Shown: positions 25,355 to 35,087, counted from the first letter of the stretch. The stretch: 64,000 nt of DNA from Hyphomicrobium sp. CS1BSMeth3 (GCF_900117415.1 NZ_FPEI01000002.1:124001-188000); one strand, 5' to 3'. Notes: a model not told the origin generated them from the letters alone. Numbers and translations are program-made.

Positions 25355-26965
25355 ATGGTGAAGGCGATTTCCGCCCGGACCGTAAAGACAATGCTCTCCG
25401 ATGGCGAGGAGATCGCTCTCCTCGATGTACGCGAGACAGGGCAATACGCCGACGGGCATCCGTTCTTCGCCGTGCCGCTGGCGTATAGCCGCCTGGAGAT
25501 CGACCTCGAGCGCCTGGTCCCGCGCCGGAGCGCGCGCATCGTGCTGATGGATGACGGTGATGGCGTCGCGGAACGTGCCGCGCGCCGGGCCGAGGGCCTC
25601 GGCTACAGCGACGTCGCGATCATGGAAGGTGGCGCGCCGGCCTGGAAAGCCGCCGGCTACACACTCTTCGACGGCGTGAACCTGCCGTCCAAGACGTTCG
25701 GCGAGCTCGTCGAGCTCGAGCGCCATACGCCGCGCGTCACCGCCGAAGACCTCGTCGCCATGAAGAAGCGCGGCGACAACATGGTCATCGTCGACGGCCG
25801 CACCTGGGCGGAGTACCAGCGCTTCAACATTCCGGGCGGAATAAGCTGCCCCAATGGCGAGCTGGCGCTGCGCATCGACGCCATCGCGCCCGACCCGAAC
25901 ACGCGGATCGTCGTCAATTGCGCCGGCCGGACGCGCTCGATCATCGGCGCGCAGACGCTGATCGACCTCGGCGTGCCGAACGAGGTCGTGGCACTGGAGA
26001 ACGGCACGCAGGGCTGGTTCCTCGCCGGCCATGAGAACGAGCGCGGGGCCTCCCGCAAATACCCGGAACCGTCGCTCAGCGGGGAGAAGCTCGCCGAGCG
26101 CCGCGCTCGCGCCGCCGAGCACGCTGCTCGTTGTGGCGTGCGTGCGGTTACGGCGGCCGATGTGCGCGCCTGGCTCGCCGATCCGCGCCGCACGACCTAC
26201 CTTCTCGACGTGCGCACACCCGAGGAAGTTGCCGCTGCGCCGCTTCCCGGCTTCGTGCACGCACCGGGTGGCCAGCTCCAGCAGGCGACGGACCAGTGGA
26301 TAGGCGTCAAAGGCGCACGCGTCGTGCTCGCCGACGGCGAAGGTGTACGCGCACCCATGGTGGCGGCGTGGCTGCGTCAGCTCGGTCATGAGGCCTGCGT
26401 GCTCGAAGATCGCGACAATGCTCCGAGCATTGCGGCGTCCTTGCCGGAGGATCGCCGGCCGCGTGGGCCCGAGCTCCTCAAGGCGCGCGCCAGAGAGCTG
26501 CACGCCGTCACCCCGCAGGGGCTCTCGGCCCTGCTCTGGTCCGGCGGCAGCGTGGCGCTCGATCTAAGAGGTAGCCAGGACTATCGCGATGGCCATATCC
26601 CCGGCTCGGTCTGGGCCACGCGTCCGCGGATCGCGAAGGCGGTCGCAGATATCGCCCAGCCCGTGGTCCTGATCGCGGACAGCCCCGAGATCGCGGCGGC
26701 CGCGAGCATCGACCTCGCCGAGCTCGGCGTTCGGGAAATCTCCGTCCTCGCCGGCGGCGCCAAGGCCTGGAAGGCTGACGGGCAGGCCCTCAATGCAACG
26801 GCCGACAATCCACCCGACGGCACTCGGATCGACTTCGTTTTTCACACGCACCAGCGCCACGATGGCAACGTCGAGGCCGCTCGCGCGTATCTCGCCTGGG
26901 AGGTGGACCTCGTCGGCCGCCTGGACGAGCAGGAGCGTGGCGTCTTCCGCATTCCCGGCCACTAA
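25355..26965 (+). CDS. Four-domain rhodanese-related protein with one active Cys
   Basis: 536-residue cytosolic protein made of four rhodanese-like domains at about 4-104, 126-226, 264-355 and 384-476. Each has the family LLDVR/VDGR/LDVR/LDLR strand. Only domain 2 keeps a catalytic-loop cysteine (Cys189 in NCAGRTRS). At the matching positions domain 1 has LMDDGDG, domain 3 LADGEG and domain 4 IADSPE. So it probably transfers sulfur through domain 2, with the rest structural or regulatory. The ATG follows GAGG with a good spacer. No cysteine desulfurase or thiolation gene is nearby to indicate the partner. Confidence 0.88.
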   Translation: MVKAISARTVKTMLSDGEEIALLDVRETGQYADGHPFFAVPLAYSRLEIDLERLVPRRSARIVLMDDGDGVAERAARRAEGLGYSDVAIMEGGAPAWKAAGYTLFDGVNLPSKTFGELVELERHTPRVTAEDLVAMKKRGDNMVIVDGRTWAEYQRFNIPGGISCPNGELALRIDAIAPDPNTRIVVNCAGRTRSIIGAQTLIDLGVPNEVVALENGTQGWFLAGHENERGASRKYPEPSLSGEKLAERRARAAEHAARCGVRAVTAADVRAWLADPRRTTYLLDVRTPEEVAAAPLPGFVHAPGGQLQQATDQWIGVKGARVVLADGEGVRAPMVAAWLRQLGHEACVLEDRDNAPSIAASLPEDRRPRGPELLKARARELHAVTPQGLSALLWSGGSVALDLRGSQDYRDGHIPGSVWATRPRIAKAVADIAQPVVLIADSPEIAAAASIDLAELGVREISVLAGGAKAWKADGQALNATADNPPDGTRIDFVFHTHQRHDGNVEAARAYLAWEVDLVGRLDEQERGVFRIPGH

Positions 26966-26971
26966 GGCCGG
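26955..26971. repeat. Hairpin spanning the rhodanese stop codon
   Basis: CCGGCC and GGCCGG pair around ACTAA, so the TAA stop (26963-26965) sits in the loop. Followed by CCGGAAAAAGG rather than a T-tract, so it is only a weak terminator candidate. Confidence 0.35.
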
Positions 26972-27113
26972 CCGGAAAAAGGACGTCTTGCAAATGACAC
27001 CGGGCGGCGCCACTTGTTCGGGGTTCGCCCGTATGCTGAATTGTTCTTGACTGGCGGCCCTTCGGCCGGCAAGGGCTCGCGGCGCCGGGAGACCGAGGCC
27101 AGGAGTTACCGTC

Positions 27114-28136
27114 ATGCGCTACGATGATCAGGATCGCGAGAGCAGCAACGTCGAGGATCGGCGCGGGCAGGGCGGCGGCGGTGGCTTCCGTTTCCCGGGC
27201 GGCGGCGGTCGCGGCGTCCAGATTCCTATTCCCATGGGCCGCGGTGGCGGTGGCTTCAGCATCACGACGCTGCTGATCATCGGCGCCATCATGCTGCTGT
27301 TCGGGCTCAATCCGCTCGATCTCCTGCGCGGCGGCAGCCCGGGCGGCTTCAGCTTCCCCGATATGCCGCAGAACCAGCGCGTCGACCGCCCCGGTAGCGG
27401 CACGAACCCGTTCGACATTCCGGGCCTGCCGGGGAGCCGCGACGGGACGCCTCAGCAGCCCGGCCAGCCGGCGCAGCGCTCGGCACGCCCCGACGATCAG
27501 GCTGCGCAATTCGTCCGCCGCGTGCTCGCCGACACCGAGGATGTCTGGGGCCGCGTCTTCCAGTCCTTTGGCCGCAAGTACGAGGAGCCGCGTCTCGTGA
27601 TGTTCTCGGGCGGCACGAATTCGGCGTGCGGCCAGGGCGTCGCGCAGATGGGCCCGTTCTATTGCCCGCTCGACAAGAAGGTCTACATCGACCTCTCCTT
27701 CTTCAATGAGCTCGACCGGCGGTTCGGCGCGCCTGGCGATTTCGCGCAGGCTTACGTCGTCGCGCATGAGGTCGGCCATCACGTGCAGAACCTGCTCGGC
27801 ATTGCCAGCAAGGTGCAGGAAGCCAAGCAGCGCATCCCCGAGCGGCAGGCGAACGCGTTGCAGGTCCGCATGGAGCTGCAGGCCGATTGCCTCGCGGGCG
27901 TGTGGGCCTCGGTCAACGATCAGCTCAAGAAGCGGCTGCAGCCGGGCGACGTCGAGGCGGGCCTGCGTGCCGCGGCTGCGATCGGCGACGACATGATCCA
28001 GAAGAAGATGCAAGGCCGTGTCGTGCCCGAGGCCTTCACGCATGGATCGTCGGAGCAGCGGGTGCGCTGGTTCCGCCGCGGTCTCGAGTCCGGCCAGATC
28101 CGCGATTGCGACACGTTCAACACGAGCGATCTCTAG
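27114..28136 (+). CDS. ypfJ: YpfJ-family neutral zinc metallopeptidase
   Basis: 340-residue membrane-anchored putative metalloprotease. A hydrophilic Gly/Arg-rich N-terminus (1-49) precedes one membrane helix at about 50-64; a Pro/Gln-rich linker leads to the peptidase domain, with zinc motif HEVGH at 218-222 and a conserved TNSACGQG near 168-175. The ATG follows AGGAG with an eight-base spacer. Its TAG stop overlaps, within a single CTAG, the stop of the opposite-strand dTDP-glucose dehydratase gene. The physiological substrate is unknown for the family. Confidence 0.88.
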   Translation: MRYDDQDRESSNVEDRRGQGGGGGFRFPGGGGRGVQIPIPMGRGGGGFSITTLLIIGAIMLLFGLNPLDLLRGGSPGGFSFPDMPQNQRVDRPGSGTNPFDIPGLPGSRDGTPQQPGQPAQRSARPDDQAAQFVRRVLADTEDVWGRVFQSFGRKYEEPRLVMFSGGTNSACGQGVAQMGPFYCPLDKKVYIDLSFFNELDRRFGAPGDFAQAYVVAHEVGHHVQNLLGIASKVQEAKQRIPERQANALQVRMELQADCLAGVWASVNDQLKKRLQPGDVEAGLRAAAAIGDDMIQKKMQGRVVPEAFTHGSSEQRVRWFRRGLESGQIRDCDTFNTSDL

Positions 28137-29188
28137 CTCTCGGTCTCGAGGCCTAGCCGCTCGCCGCCGTAGACGCCCTCGCGCAGAGGGCGCCACCAGC
28201 GCTCGTTGTCGAGATACCAGCGGACCGTGCGCTCGATCCCGCTCTCGAAGGTTTCTTCGGCGCGCCAGCCGAGCTCGGTCTCGATCTTCGTCGGATCGAT
28301 CGCGTAGCGCCGGTCATGGCCGGGCCGATCGGCGACGAACGTGATCAGCTCGCGATATGGACGTGCTGCCGGGCGCAGCCGGTCGAGCGTTGCACAGAGC
28401 GTCTCCACGACCCCGATGTTGGTTCGTGGCGCGCGCCCGCCGATTGCGTAGATCTCGCCTACGCGCCCGCGCTCCAGGGCCAGCACGAGCCCGCGCACAT
28501 GATCATCGACAAAGAGCCAGTCGCGCTGATGGAGGCCATCGCCATAGACGGGCAGCGGCACGCCTTCGAGCGCGTTGATGAACATGTGCGGGATCAGCTT
28601 CTCGGGAAACTGATACGGGCCGTAGTTGTTCGAGCAGTTCGTCGTGATCGTCGGCAGGCCGTAGGTCTCGCGCCATGCGCGTGCGAGATGATCCGAGGCG
28701 GCCTTGCTCGCCGAATAGGGCGAGTTGGGCGCGTATGGTGTCCTCTCGTCGAAGATGACTTCGGGCGGCGCGCTGCCGAACACCTCGTCCGTCGAGCAAT
28801 GCAGAAAGCGGAAAGCGCTGCGCTTCGCCTCTGGCAGCTTCTGCCAATAGGCTCGCGCGGCCTCGAGCAGCGTATAGGTGCCGACGACGTTCGTCTCGAT
28901 GAACCGGGCCGGGCCGTCGATCGAGCGGTCCACGTGGCTCTCGGCGGCAAGATGCAGGATCGCATCGGGCGCGGCCTCGGCAATGATCGCATCCATGGCC
29001 ACGCGATTGCAGATGTCAGCCTGGACGAAGCGGTAGCCGGGCCGATTGGCAATGGGATCGAGCGAGCGGAGATTGGCCGCGTACGTCAGGCAGTCGACGT
29101 TCACCACCTGCCAGCCCCGCTCCGTGAGCAGATGCCGGCAGAGCGTCGAGCCAATGAAGCCGGCACCTCCCGTGACAATGACTTTCAT
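28133..29188 (-). CDS. rfbB: dTDP-glucose 4,6-dehydratase
   Basis: NAD-dependent extended SDR that makes dTDP-4-keto-6-deoxyglucose for rhamnose and other deoxysugars, 351 residues. TGGAGFIGS is at 6-14, the dehydratase Asp-Glu pair is in HCSTDEVFG and the YSASK motif holds the catalytic Tyr/Lys. [18 protein letters not shown]-type wording ([20 protein letters not shown]) is characteristic of RfbB. The start at ATG 29188 begins MKVIVTGG. The usual partners rfbA, rfbC and rfbD are absent here. Confidence 0.93.
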   Translation of the reverse strand: MKVIVTGGAGFIGSTLCRHLLTERGWQVVNVDCLTYAANLRSLDPIANRPGYRFVQADICNRVAMDAIIAEAAPDAILHLAAESHVDRSIDGPARFIETNVVGTYTLLEAARAYWQKLPEAKRSAFRFLHCSTDEVFGSAPPEVIFDERTPYAPNSPYSASKAASDHLARAWRETYGLPTITTNCSNNYGPYQFPEKLIPHMFINALEGVPLPVYGDGLHQRDWLFVDDHVRGLVLALERGRVGEIYAIGGRAPRTNIGVVETLCATLDRLRPAARPYRELITFVADRPGHDRRYAIDPTKIETELGWRAEETFESGIERTVRWYLDNERWWRPLREGVYGGERLGLETES

Positions 29189-29371
29189 AGCACCTGCATC
29201 GGATCCCGCTGCCCGCCCCGGATGCACGATGCATCCAGCAAGAGCCAACTCGCGCAAGGCCTACAATTACCGTTAATTGGGGCAAGTGGACCGCATTTCA
29301 TAGGGCCGCAGGCGTTGCGGGCCCGGCGGCGAGCCTCTATGTCTGCCGCGAGAGCCGGAACCGCAAACACA

Positions 29372-30325
29372 ATGTCCAAGCCCCGCCCCAGCCCCGATAC
29401 CGCGTCGCGCCAGCCGGCGCCGACCATGGGCCTGAGCCTCATCGAGAGCAATGGCTTTGCCGACTACCGGCTCATCGACAGCGGCAATGGCCGCAAGCTG
29501 GAGCGCTTTGGCAAGATCATCGTCGACCGGCCCGAGCCGCAGGCGCTCTGGCGCCCCCTGGCCGACGAGAAGCAGTGGGCCGGCGCGCACGCCGTGTTTT
29601 CCGCGAGCGATGATGAAGAGAGCGGGCGCTGGCGGAATAACAAGCCGGTGCCGGAAAGCTGGCCTGTTCGGCTCGAAGATGCCGTCACGCTGAGCTGCCG
29701 GCTCAGTGCCTTCCGCCATCTCGGCATCTTCCCCGAGCAGCTTCCGCACTGGCGCTGGATGATCGACGCGCTCAAGCAGCAGAGCGGCAGCGAACGTCCC
29801 CGCGTGCTCAATCTCTTTGCTTATACGGGCGCCGCGACCTTGCTCGCAGCACATGCCGGCGCCGAGGTCACGCACGTCGATGCCTCGAAGAAGGCGATCA
29901 CGTGGGCGCGGGAGAACCAGGCGGCATCGGGTCTGAAGGACGCCCCCGTCCGCTGGATGCTGGAGGATGCGCGCAAATTCGTGCAGCGCGAGGTGCGTCG
30001 CGGCAAGAAGTACGACGTGATCCTCGTCGATCCGCCGAAGTTCGGGCGCGGGCCGAACAATGAAACGTGGGATCTCTTCATCGACCTGCCGGATATGCTG
30101 CGCAACTGCGCTGCGCTGCTCGCGGGACCGCGGAGCGCGCTCATCCTGACGGCCTACGCGATCCGCGCCTCGGCGCTCATGCTCGACCAGCTCTGTCGCG
30201 AGGCGCTGGCTGAAAAGGGCGGCCGCTTCGAAAGTGGCGAGCTCGCCATTCGCGAGGAAGGCGGCGCGCGGGCCGTGCCGACATCGCTCTTCACGCGCTG
30301 GTGCGGCGATGACCTCAAGATCTGA
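29372..30325 (+). CDS. Class I SAM-dependent rRNA methyltransferase-like protein (RlmI-type core)
   Basis: 317-residue methyltransferase. The SAM-binding loop LNLFAYTGAATLLAAHAGAE is near 147-166 and the catalytic-type motif VDPPKFGRG near 218-226, as in RlmI/RlmK-type cytosine-5 rRNA methyltransferases, but there is no N-terminal PUA domain. The start is uncertain: ATG 29339, 29372 and 29426 are in frame and none has a clear ribosome-binding site; the conserved part begins around LIESNGFADYRL. It overlaps the following TrmH-type gene by 17 bases, suggesting a two-gene RNA-modification operon. Confidence 0.8.
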   Translation: MSKPRPSPDTASRQPAPTMGLSLIESNGFADYRLIDSGNGRKLERFGKIIVDRPEPQALWRPLADEKQWAGAHAVFSASDDEESGRWRNNKPVPESWPVRLEDAVTLSCRLSAFRHLGIFPEQLPHWRWMIDALKQQSGSERPRVLNLFAYTGAATLLAAHAGAEVTHVDASKKAITWARENQAASGLKDAPVRWMLEDARKFVQREVRRGKKYDVILVDPPKFGRGPNNETWDLFIDLPDMLRNCAALLAGPRSALILTAYAIRASALMLDQLCREALAEKGGRFESGELAIREEGGARAVPTSLFTRWCGDDLKI

Positions 30326-31145
30326 TCGTGGCCCGCCCGCCTCGCGCGTCATCACCAGCCTGACGAACGATCGCGTCAAGCTCATCCGCTCGCTCGACAT
30401 GCGCAAGGCGCGCCGCGAGACGGGGCTTTTCGTTGCCGAGGGCGCCTCCGTGCTCATGACGGCGCGCGAGAACGGCTGGCGGCCGCAGATCCTCGCTCAT
30501 GGTGCGGAGGCTCGCGAAAGCCGCGCGCACCGCGAGCTCATTGATTGGGCGCTCCGTGAGGGCACAGAGGGGCTCGAAGTCTCGCACGCGGTGCTGGAAA
30601 AGCTCGCAGCGAAGGAGAACCCGCAGAACCTCATGGGCGTGTTCGAGCAACGCTGGGCGGCGCTGCCGGAGACGAAGTCGCTGGCGAAGTCGGCGCTCTG
30701 GGTGGCACTCGACGAGATCCGCGATCCCGGCAATCTCGGCACGATCATCCGGACGGTCGATGCGGTCGGCGCCGATGGCGTGATCCTGGTCGGTAACTGC
30801 TGCGATCCCTATCAGCGCGAGGCCGTGCGCGCGACCATGGGCTCGCTGTTCGCCGTGCCGCTCGTGAAGGTCGAGCGCGCGGCGTTCGTCCATTGGGCGA
30901 AGACCTGGCCCGGCGATCGCATCGGCACGCATCTCGATGCGACCGCAGACTTTCGCGATGGTGGCTACAAAGGACCGACGCTGCTGCTCATGGGCCGCGA
31001 AGGTCCGGGCATGTCGGACGAGGTGGCTGCCGTCTGCAACCGCCTCGTGAAGATCCCGATGGCCGGGCGCCTCGACTCGCTCAATCTCGCTGTCGCGACA
31101 GCACTCATGCTCTATGAAGTGAAGCGCTCAGCGTTGAAGCTTTAG
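30309..31145 (+). CDS. TrmH-family (SpoU) RNA 2'-O-methyltransferase
   Basis: 278-residue SPOUT-class enzyme. The N-terminal substrate-binding part contains SLTNDRVKLIRSLDMRKARR and GLFVAEGASVL. The knotted C-terminal domain carries the three SpoU motifs: DPGNLGTIIRT, LLLMGREGPGMS and IPMAGRLDSLNLAVATALMLYE. It most resembles RlmB/TrmH-like rRNA methyltransferases; target nucleotide unknown. The ATG overlaps the end of the upstream methyltransferase gene. A hairpin-rich element (C1) begins three bases after the stop. Confidence 0.9.
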   Translation: MTSRSDRGPPASRVITSLTNDRVKLIRSLDMRKARRETGLFVAEGASVLMTARENGWRPQILAHGAEARESRAHRELIDWALREGTEGLEVSHAVLEKLAAKENPQNLMGVFEQRWAALPETKSLAKSALWVALDEIRDPGNLGTIIRTVDAVGADGVILVGNCCDPYQREAVRATMGSLFAVPLVKVERAAFVHWAKTWPGDRIGTHLDATADFRDGGYKGPTLLLMGREGPGMSDEVAAVCNRLVKIPMAGRLDSLNLAVATALMLYEVKRSALKL

Positions 31146-31147
31146 CG

Positions 31148-31223
31148 TCGCGCCTTCGGCGCGAGCGGGGCTACCGCCCCTGCACCCCGTCCGGGGGACA
31201 CCCCCGGAACCCCCGCCTTTTTG
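31148..31223 (+). repeat. Element C1: three hairpins and T-tract, probable terminator
   Basis: Three consecutive hairpins: TCGCGCC/GGCGCGA around TTC (31148-31164), GGGGC/GCCCC around TACC (31167-31180) and TCCGGGGG/CCCCCGGA around ACA (31190-31208), followed by TTTTT at 31218-31222. It starts three bases after the TrmH-type stop. Element C2 (62023-62124) has the same order and tail and also directly follows a plus-strand stop, so transcription termination is the likely role. Confidence 0.7.
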
Positions 31224-31274
31224 TCATTTGGAGATTGTGCATTCGGCAGCGTCATACGCGACGCTCTGACTTCC

Positions 31275-31389
31275 CCCTCTCCCCGCAAGCGGGGAGAGGG
31301 TCGGGGTGAGGGGCGGGAGCTTGCTGAAGCGTCAGCGTATGCCGCCGCCCCTCATCCTAACCTTCTCCCCGTAAGGACGGGGAGAAGGG
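31275..31389. repeat. REPIN-like palindromic element A2
   Basis: Two inverted hairpins (31275-31300 and 31361-31388) with flanking GTCGGGGTGAGGGGCGG and CCGCCCCTCATCCTAACC arms around a variable centre. It matches the reverse complement of A1 (8800-8922) in both hairpins. Together with C1 it fills the 279-base gap between the TrmH-type gene and the convergent oligoendopeptidase gene. Confidence 0.8.
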
Positions 31390-31424
31390 ACAACGGCGCA
31401 CTCATGGCGAGCGGCTGCGTCCGC

Positions 31425-33227
31425 TCAAGCCACCTTATCCATCTTCTCCAGCTCATCGATCATGCCTTCGATGACCGAGAGGCCCTTCTTCCAGAAAGTC
31501 GGATCCGCAGCGTTCAAGCCGAACGGCGCCAGCAGCTCCGTGTGATGCTTCGAGCCGCCCGCCTTGAGCATGTCGAAGTACTTCTCGACGAAACCCGGAT
31601 GCGCCTCCTGATAGAGCCCGTAGAGAGAGTTCACGAGGCAGTCGCCGAAGGCGTACGCGTACACGTAGAACGGCGAATGAATGAAATGCGGGATGTAGGA
31701 CCAGAAGACCTCGTAGCCCGGCTTCATCTCGATCGCCGGCCCGAGGCTCTCGCCCTGCACCGACATCCATAGCTCGCCGAGCTTGTCCGCCGTCAGCTCG
31801 CCCTCGCGGCGCGCCTCGTGCACCTTGCGCTCGAAAGAATAGAACGCGATCTGGCGCACGACCGTGTTGATCATGTCCTCGACCTTCTGCGCCATGAGTG
31901 CCTTCTTCTCGCGCGGATTGGTCGTCCCCGCGAGAAGAGCGCGGAAGGTCAGCATCTCGCCGAACACTGAAGCGGTCTCAGCGAGCGTCAGCGGCGTCGG
32001 CGCGAGCAGCGCCCCCTGCGGCGCCGCCAGCACCTGATGCACGCCATGGCCAAGCTCGTGCGCGAGCGTCATCACGTCCCGCGGCTTACCCTGGTAGTTG
32101 AGCAGGATGTAGGGATGCGCGGAGGGCGTCGTCGGATGCGAGAAGGCGCCCGAGGCCTTGCCTTCGCGCACGGGCGCGTCGATCCAGCCCTTGTTGAAGA
32201 ACGGCAGCGCGATCTCGGCCATGCGCGGCGCGAAGCCGGCGTAGGCATCGAGCACGATCTTCTCGGCGTCCTTCCAGGCATAGACCTGATCGGGTTTGTC
32301 GGGCAGCGGCGCATTGCGATCCCAGTGCGCGAGCTTGTCCATGCCGAGCCAGCGCGCCTTCATCGCATAGTAGCGGTGCGAGATGCGCGGATAGGCATCG
32401 CGCACCGCGCTGACGAGCGCCTCGACGACCTCCGGCTCGACGCGGTTCGCGAGGTGGCGCGAGTCGGCGACATCCTTGTAGCCGCGCCAGCGATCCGAGA
32501 TCTCCTTGTCCTTGGCGAGCGTGTTGGTGATCAGCGTGAAGAGGCGGATGTTGTCCTTGAAGACCTTCGCCAGCGCCTCGGCACCGGCCTGCCGCCGCGC
32601 GGATTCGGGATGCATGAGCAGGTTGAGCGTCGGCTCGAGGCTCAGGGGCTTCGCCTCCCCCTCGACCTCGAAGCGCAGCGCCGCCATGGTCTCGTTGAAG
32701 AGCCGGTCCCAGGCCGCCCGCGAGGTCGCGGCCTTCTCCACGAAGAGTCGCTCGAGCTGCTCCTCGAGCTGGTAAGGCTTTTCCTTGCGCAAGTCCGCAA
32801 ACCACGGCGCATAGCGCGCGAGATCGGGATGCGCGAGCGCCTTGGCGATCGCCGCATCATCGATCTGGTTCATTTCGAGTTCGAAGAAGACGAGCTCGGT
32901 CGAGATCGCCGTGATCTTCGTCTGCATGTCGCCGAAGAACTTGGCGCGCTCGCCGTCGGACGTATTAGCGTAGTAGAGGAGGCCAGCGAACGAGCCGATA
33001 CGGCCGATCACATCGGCGAGCTTCTCGTAGGCCTTCAAGGCCACCGCCAATGCCGCGCCGTCACTGCCGATGGCGAGGAGCTTGCCCTGATATTCCGCCC
33101 GAATGCGGCGCGCCTCCTCGCTTGCCCAGGCGAGATCCCGCTTCAGCTCGGCGGAGTCCGTCCCTGGATAGAGGTCGCGGAGGTCCCATTCCGGCATTGG
33201 GCCGAGGGCGGCTTCGCTGGTGCTCAT
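31425..33227 (-). CDS. pepF: M3-family oligoendopeptidase (PepF type)
   Basis: Cytosolic zinc oligopeptidase of 600 residues. The zinc motif HELGHG (in TLAHELGHGVHQVL) is followed about 24 residues later by the third ligand Glu in LAETASVFGE. The PepF-type C-terminus with YIPHFIHSPFYVYAYAFGD is visible. ATG 33227 has GGAG seven bases upstream and begins MSTSEAALGPMPEWDLRDLY, the family N-terminus; 64 residues encoded upstream in frame are unrelated. It likely degrades short peptides after bulk proteolysis. Confidence 0.92.
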   Translation of the reverse strand: MSTSEAALGPMPEWDLRDLYPGTDSAELKRDLAWASEEARRIRAEYQGKLLAIGSDGAALAVALKAYEKLADVIGRIGSFAGLLYYANTSDGERAKFFGDMQTKITAISTELVFFELEMNQIDDAAIAKALAHPDLARYAPWFADLRKEKPYQLEEQLERLFVEKAATSRAAWDRLFNETMAALRFEVEGEAKPLSLEPTLNLLMHPESARRQAGAEALAKVFKDNIRLFTLITNTLAKDKEISDRWRGYKDVADSRHLANRVEPEVVEALVSAVRDAYPRISHRYYAMKARWLGMDKLAHWDRNAPLPDKPDQVYAWKDAEKIVLDAYAGFAPRMAEIALPFFNKGWIDAPVREGKASGAFSHPTTPSAHPYILLNYQGKPRDVMTLAHELGHGVHQVLAAPQGALLAPTPLTLAETASVFGEMLTFRALLAGTTNPREKKALMAQKVEDMINTVVRQIAFYSFERKVHEARREGELTADKLGELWMSVQGESLGPAIEMKPGYEVFWSYIPHFIHSPFYVYAYAFGDCLVNSLYGLYQEAHPGFVEKYFDMLKAGGSKHHTELLAPFGLNAADPTFWKKGLSVIEGMIDELEKMDKVA

Positions 33228-33547
33228 GAGCGGTCTCCGAATCTGTTTGCCGTCTTGTCTCTCAACATTCTTGCACGGCACTGGCAAGGCGCGGACGCGG
33301 CGCGGCATTGTGGCTCGGCTTAGCGTCGCCTGAGATTCGAGTTGTATTTCAAGCGCCTCAGCCTGCAGAGCCAGGCCGCTCAGAAAAAATTCAAAAGCGA
33401 TCGTTTCGAAACGATCCATTTACCCCGCTCGGGCACTCTCGCCCCGTGAGTAAGCCGCTCCTGAGGATCTGTTCGAAATTGGGCCGCGCCCCGAACGACC
33501 CAGGATGACCGGCCTACGTGTCCCGTATCGTTGCGTGAGTATGCCTC
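33228..33547. other. Divergent intergenic region, pepF / NtrC-type regulator
   Basis: 320 bases between divergent starts. It holds an 18-base perfect palindrome (33399-33416), described separately, beside an A-rich AGAAAAAATTCAAAAG run. I see no sigma-54 GG-N10-GC box I would defend and no small gene with a ribosome-binding site. Confidence 0.4.
33399..33416. promoter_or_regulatory. 18-bp perfect palindrome upstream of the NtrC-type regulator
   Basis: GATCGTTTCGAAACGATC is fully self-complementary and lies 132 bases before the regulator's ATG and 172 bases before pepF. With no loop it suits a dimeric DNA-binding protein better than an RNA hairpin. An operator role is inference; it could also be part of a dispersed palindromic element. 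Confidence 0.4.
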
Positions 33548-35053
33548 ATGTCCAAGCGCGTCCTCGTCGTCGATGACGACCCCGCTCAGCGCCGCATCCT
33601 TGAAGAAATGATCAAGCGGTTGGGCTACGACGCCCGCACCGCACAGGGCGGCGAGCACGCCCTCCAGATCCTCGAAGGCCCCGAAGGCCCCTCGATCTCC
33701 ATCGTCCTCCTCGACCTCGTCATGCCCGGCACCGACGGTATGACCGTGCTCGAGCGCCTCGGCTCGAAGCCCGGCACCCCGCCGATCATCGTGCAGACCG
33801 CTAACGGCTCGATCGAGGCCGCCATCGGTGCGATGCGCGCCGGCGCCGCCGATTTCGTCGTCAAGCCGGCGAGCCAGGAGCGTCTCGACGTCTCCATCAA
33901 GAGCGCGCTCAAGATCGAGGCCTTGCAGGGCGAGATCACGCGCATCAAGAGGAAGGTCGAGGGCACGCTGACCTTCAACGACCTCGTCATGCGCGGCGAC
34001 GTCATGCACAAGGTCATCGCGCTCGGCCGCCGCGCCGCAGCCTCCAACATCCCCGTTCTCATCGAGGGCGAGTCCGGCGTCGGCAAGGAGCTGATCGCGC
34101 GCGCCATCCAGGGCGAGAGCGAGCGCGTCGGCAAGCCGTTCGTCACCGTGAACTGCGGCGCCATCCCCGAGAATCTGGTCGAAAGCATCCTCTTCGGCCA
34201 TGAGAAGGGCTCGTTCACCGGCGCCGTCGACAAGCGCATCGGCAAGTTCCAGGAGGCCGACGGCGGCACGCTCTTCCTCGACGAGGTCGGCGAGCTTCCG
34301 CTCGATGCCCAGGTCAAGCTGCTGCGCGCGCTGCAGGAAGGCGAGATCGATCCGGTCGGCTCGAAGAAGAGCCTCAAGGTGAACTTCCGCCTGATCTCGG
34401 CGACGAACCGCGACATGATCCAGCTCGTCAAGGAAGGCAAGTTCCGCGAGGACCTCTACTATCGCCTGAACGTCTTCCCGATCGTGGTGCCACCGCTGCG
34501 CGAGCGCATCGATGACGTGCCCGAGCTCGCGCGCCATTTCCTCGCCCGTTTCGCGGCCGAGGAAGGCAAGCGGATCACCTCGATCACCAGCGACGCCATG
34601 GACATGCTCGTCAGCTACGCCTGGCCCGGCAACGTCCGCCAGCTCGAGAATGCTGTCTTCCGTGCAGTGGTGCTGGCCGACAAGTCCGAGCTGACCGTAG
34701 ACGAGTTCCCACAGATCGCCGCGCACGTCGAAGGCTTCCGCGCCGAGATGCCCGAGGCGCCGGAGTACGTCGATCCCCATCCGGCCTACACCGGCCCGGC
34801 CCTGCTCGGCGCCGAGGACAGCATCCCGCGCACCATCGAGGTGCGCGAGTCCGGCAAGGGCGCGCTCGGCATTCCGGCCATCGACGACAGCGGCGAGATC
34901 CGCTCGCTCGAGGCCATGGAAGCCGACATGATCCGCCTCGCGCTCGGCCGCTACCGCGGGCACATGACCGAGGTGGCCAAGCGCCTCAACATCGGCCGCT
35001 CGACGCTCTACCGCAAGATGCGCGACTACGGCCTCGAAGGGCGCTTGAACTGA
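33548..35053 (+). CDS. NtrC-family sigma-54-dependent response regulator
   Basis: 501-residue transcription activator. Receiver domain at 1-120 with acidic pair Asp10/Asp11, phospho-acceptor Asp56, Thr85 and Lys106. AAA+ domain from about 143: Walker A GESGVGKE at 174-181, sigma-54-contacting loop GSFTGA at 221-226 and Walker [13 protein letters not shown] near 239. A Fis-type HTH at the C-terminus reads [19 protein letters not shown]. The family drives sigma-54 promoters upon phosphorylation. No histidine kinase gene is adjacent, so it is an orphan whose target set cannot be read here. Confidence 0.92.
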   Translation: MSKRVLVVDDDPAQRRILEEMIKRLGYDARTAQGGEHALQILEGPEGPSISIVLLDLVMPGTDGMTVLERLGSKPGTPPIIVQTANGSIEAAIGAMRAGAADFVVKPASQERLDVSIKSALKIEALQGEITRIKRKVEGTLTFNDLVMRGDVMHKVIALGRRAAASNIPVLIEGESGVGKELIARAIQGESERVGKPFVTVNCGAIPENLVESILFGHEKGSFTGAVDKRIGKFQEADGGTLFLDEVGELPLDAQVKLLRALQEGEIDPVGSKKSLKVNFRLISATNRDMIQLVKEGKFREDLYYRLNVFPIVVPPLRERIDDVPELARHFLARFAAEEGKRITSITSDAMDMLVSYAWPGNVRQLENAVFRAVVLADKSELTVDEFPQIAAHVEGFRAEMPEAPEYVDPHPAYTGPALLGAEDSIPRTIEVRESGKGALGIPAIDDSGEIRSLEAMEADMIRLALGRYRGHMTEVAKRLNIGRSTLYRKMRDYGLEGRLN

Positions 35054-35087
35054 CCGGTACCCCGCGCGAAACCACTGATTTCTTGTC

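Noticed and set aside
29188-29371. An extension of the RlmI-like frame upstream to 28316
   Set aside because: The open frame continues back over the rfbB gene on the other strand, but the residues there are Arg/Ala-rich shadow sequence; conservation begins near 29430.
31148-31389. A CRISPR-like array in the repeat-rich gap after the TrmH-type gene
   Set aside because: The repeats are hairpin doublets, not regularly spaced direct repeats with unique spacers, and no cas gene is present.
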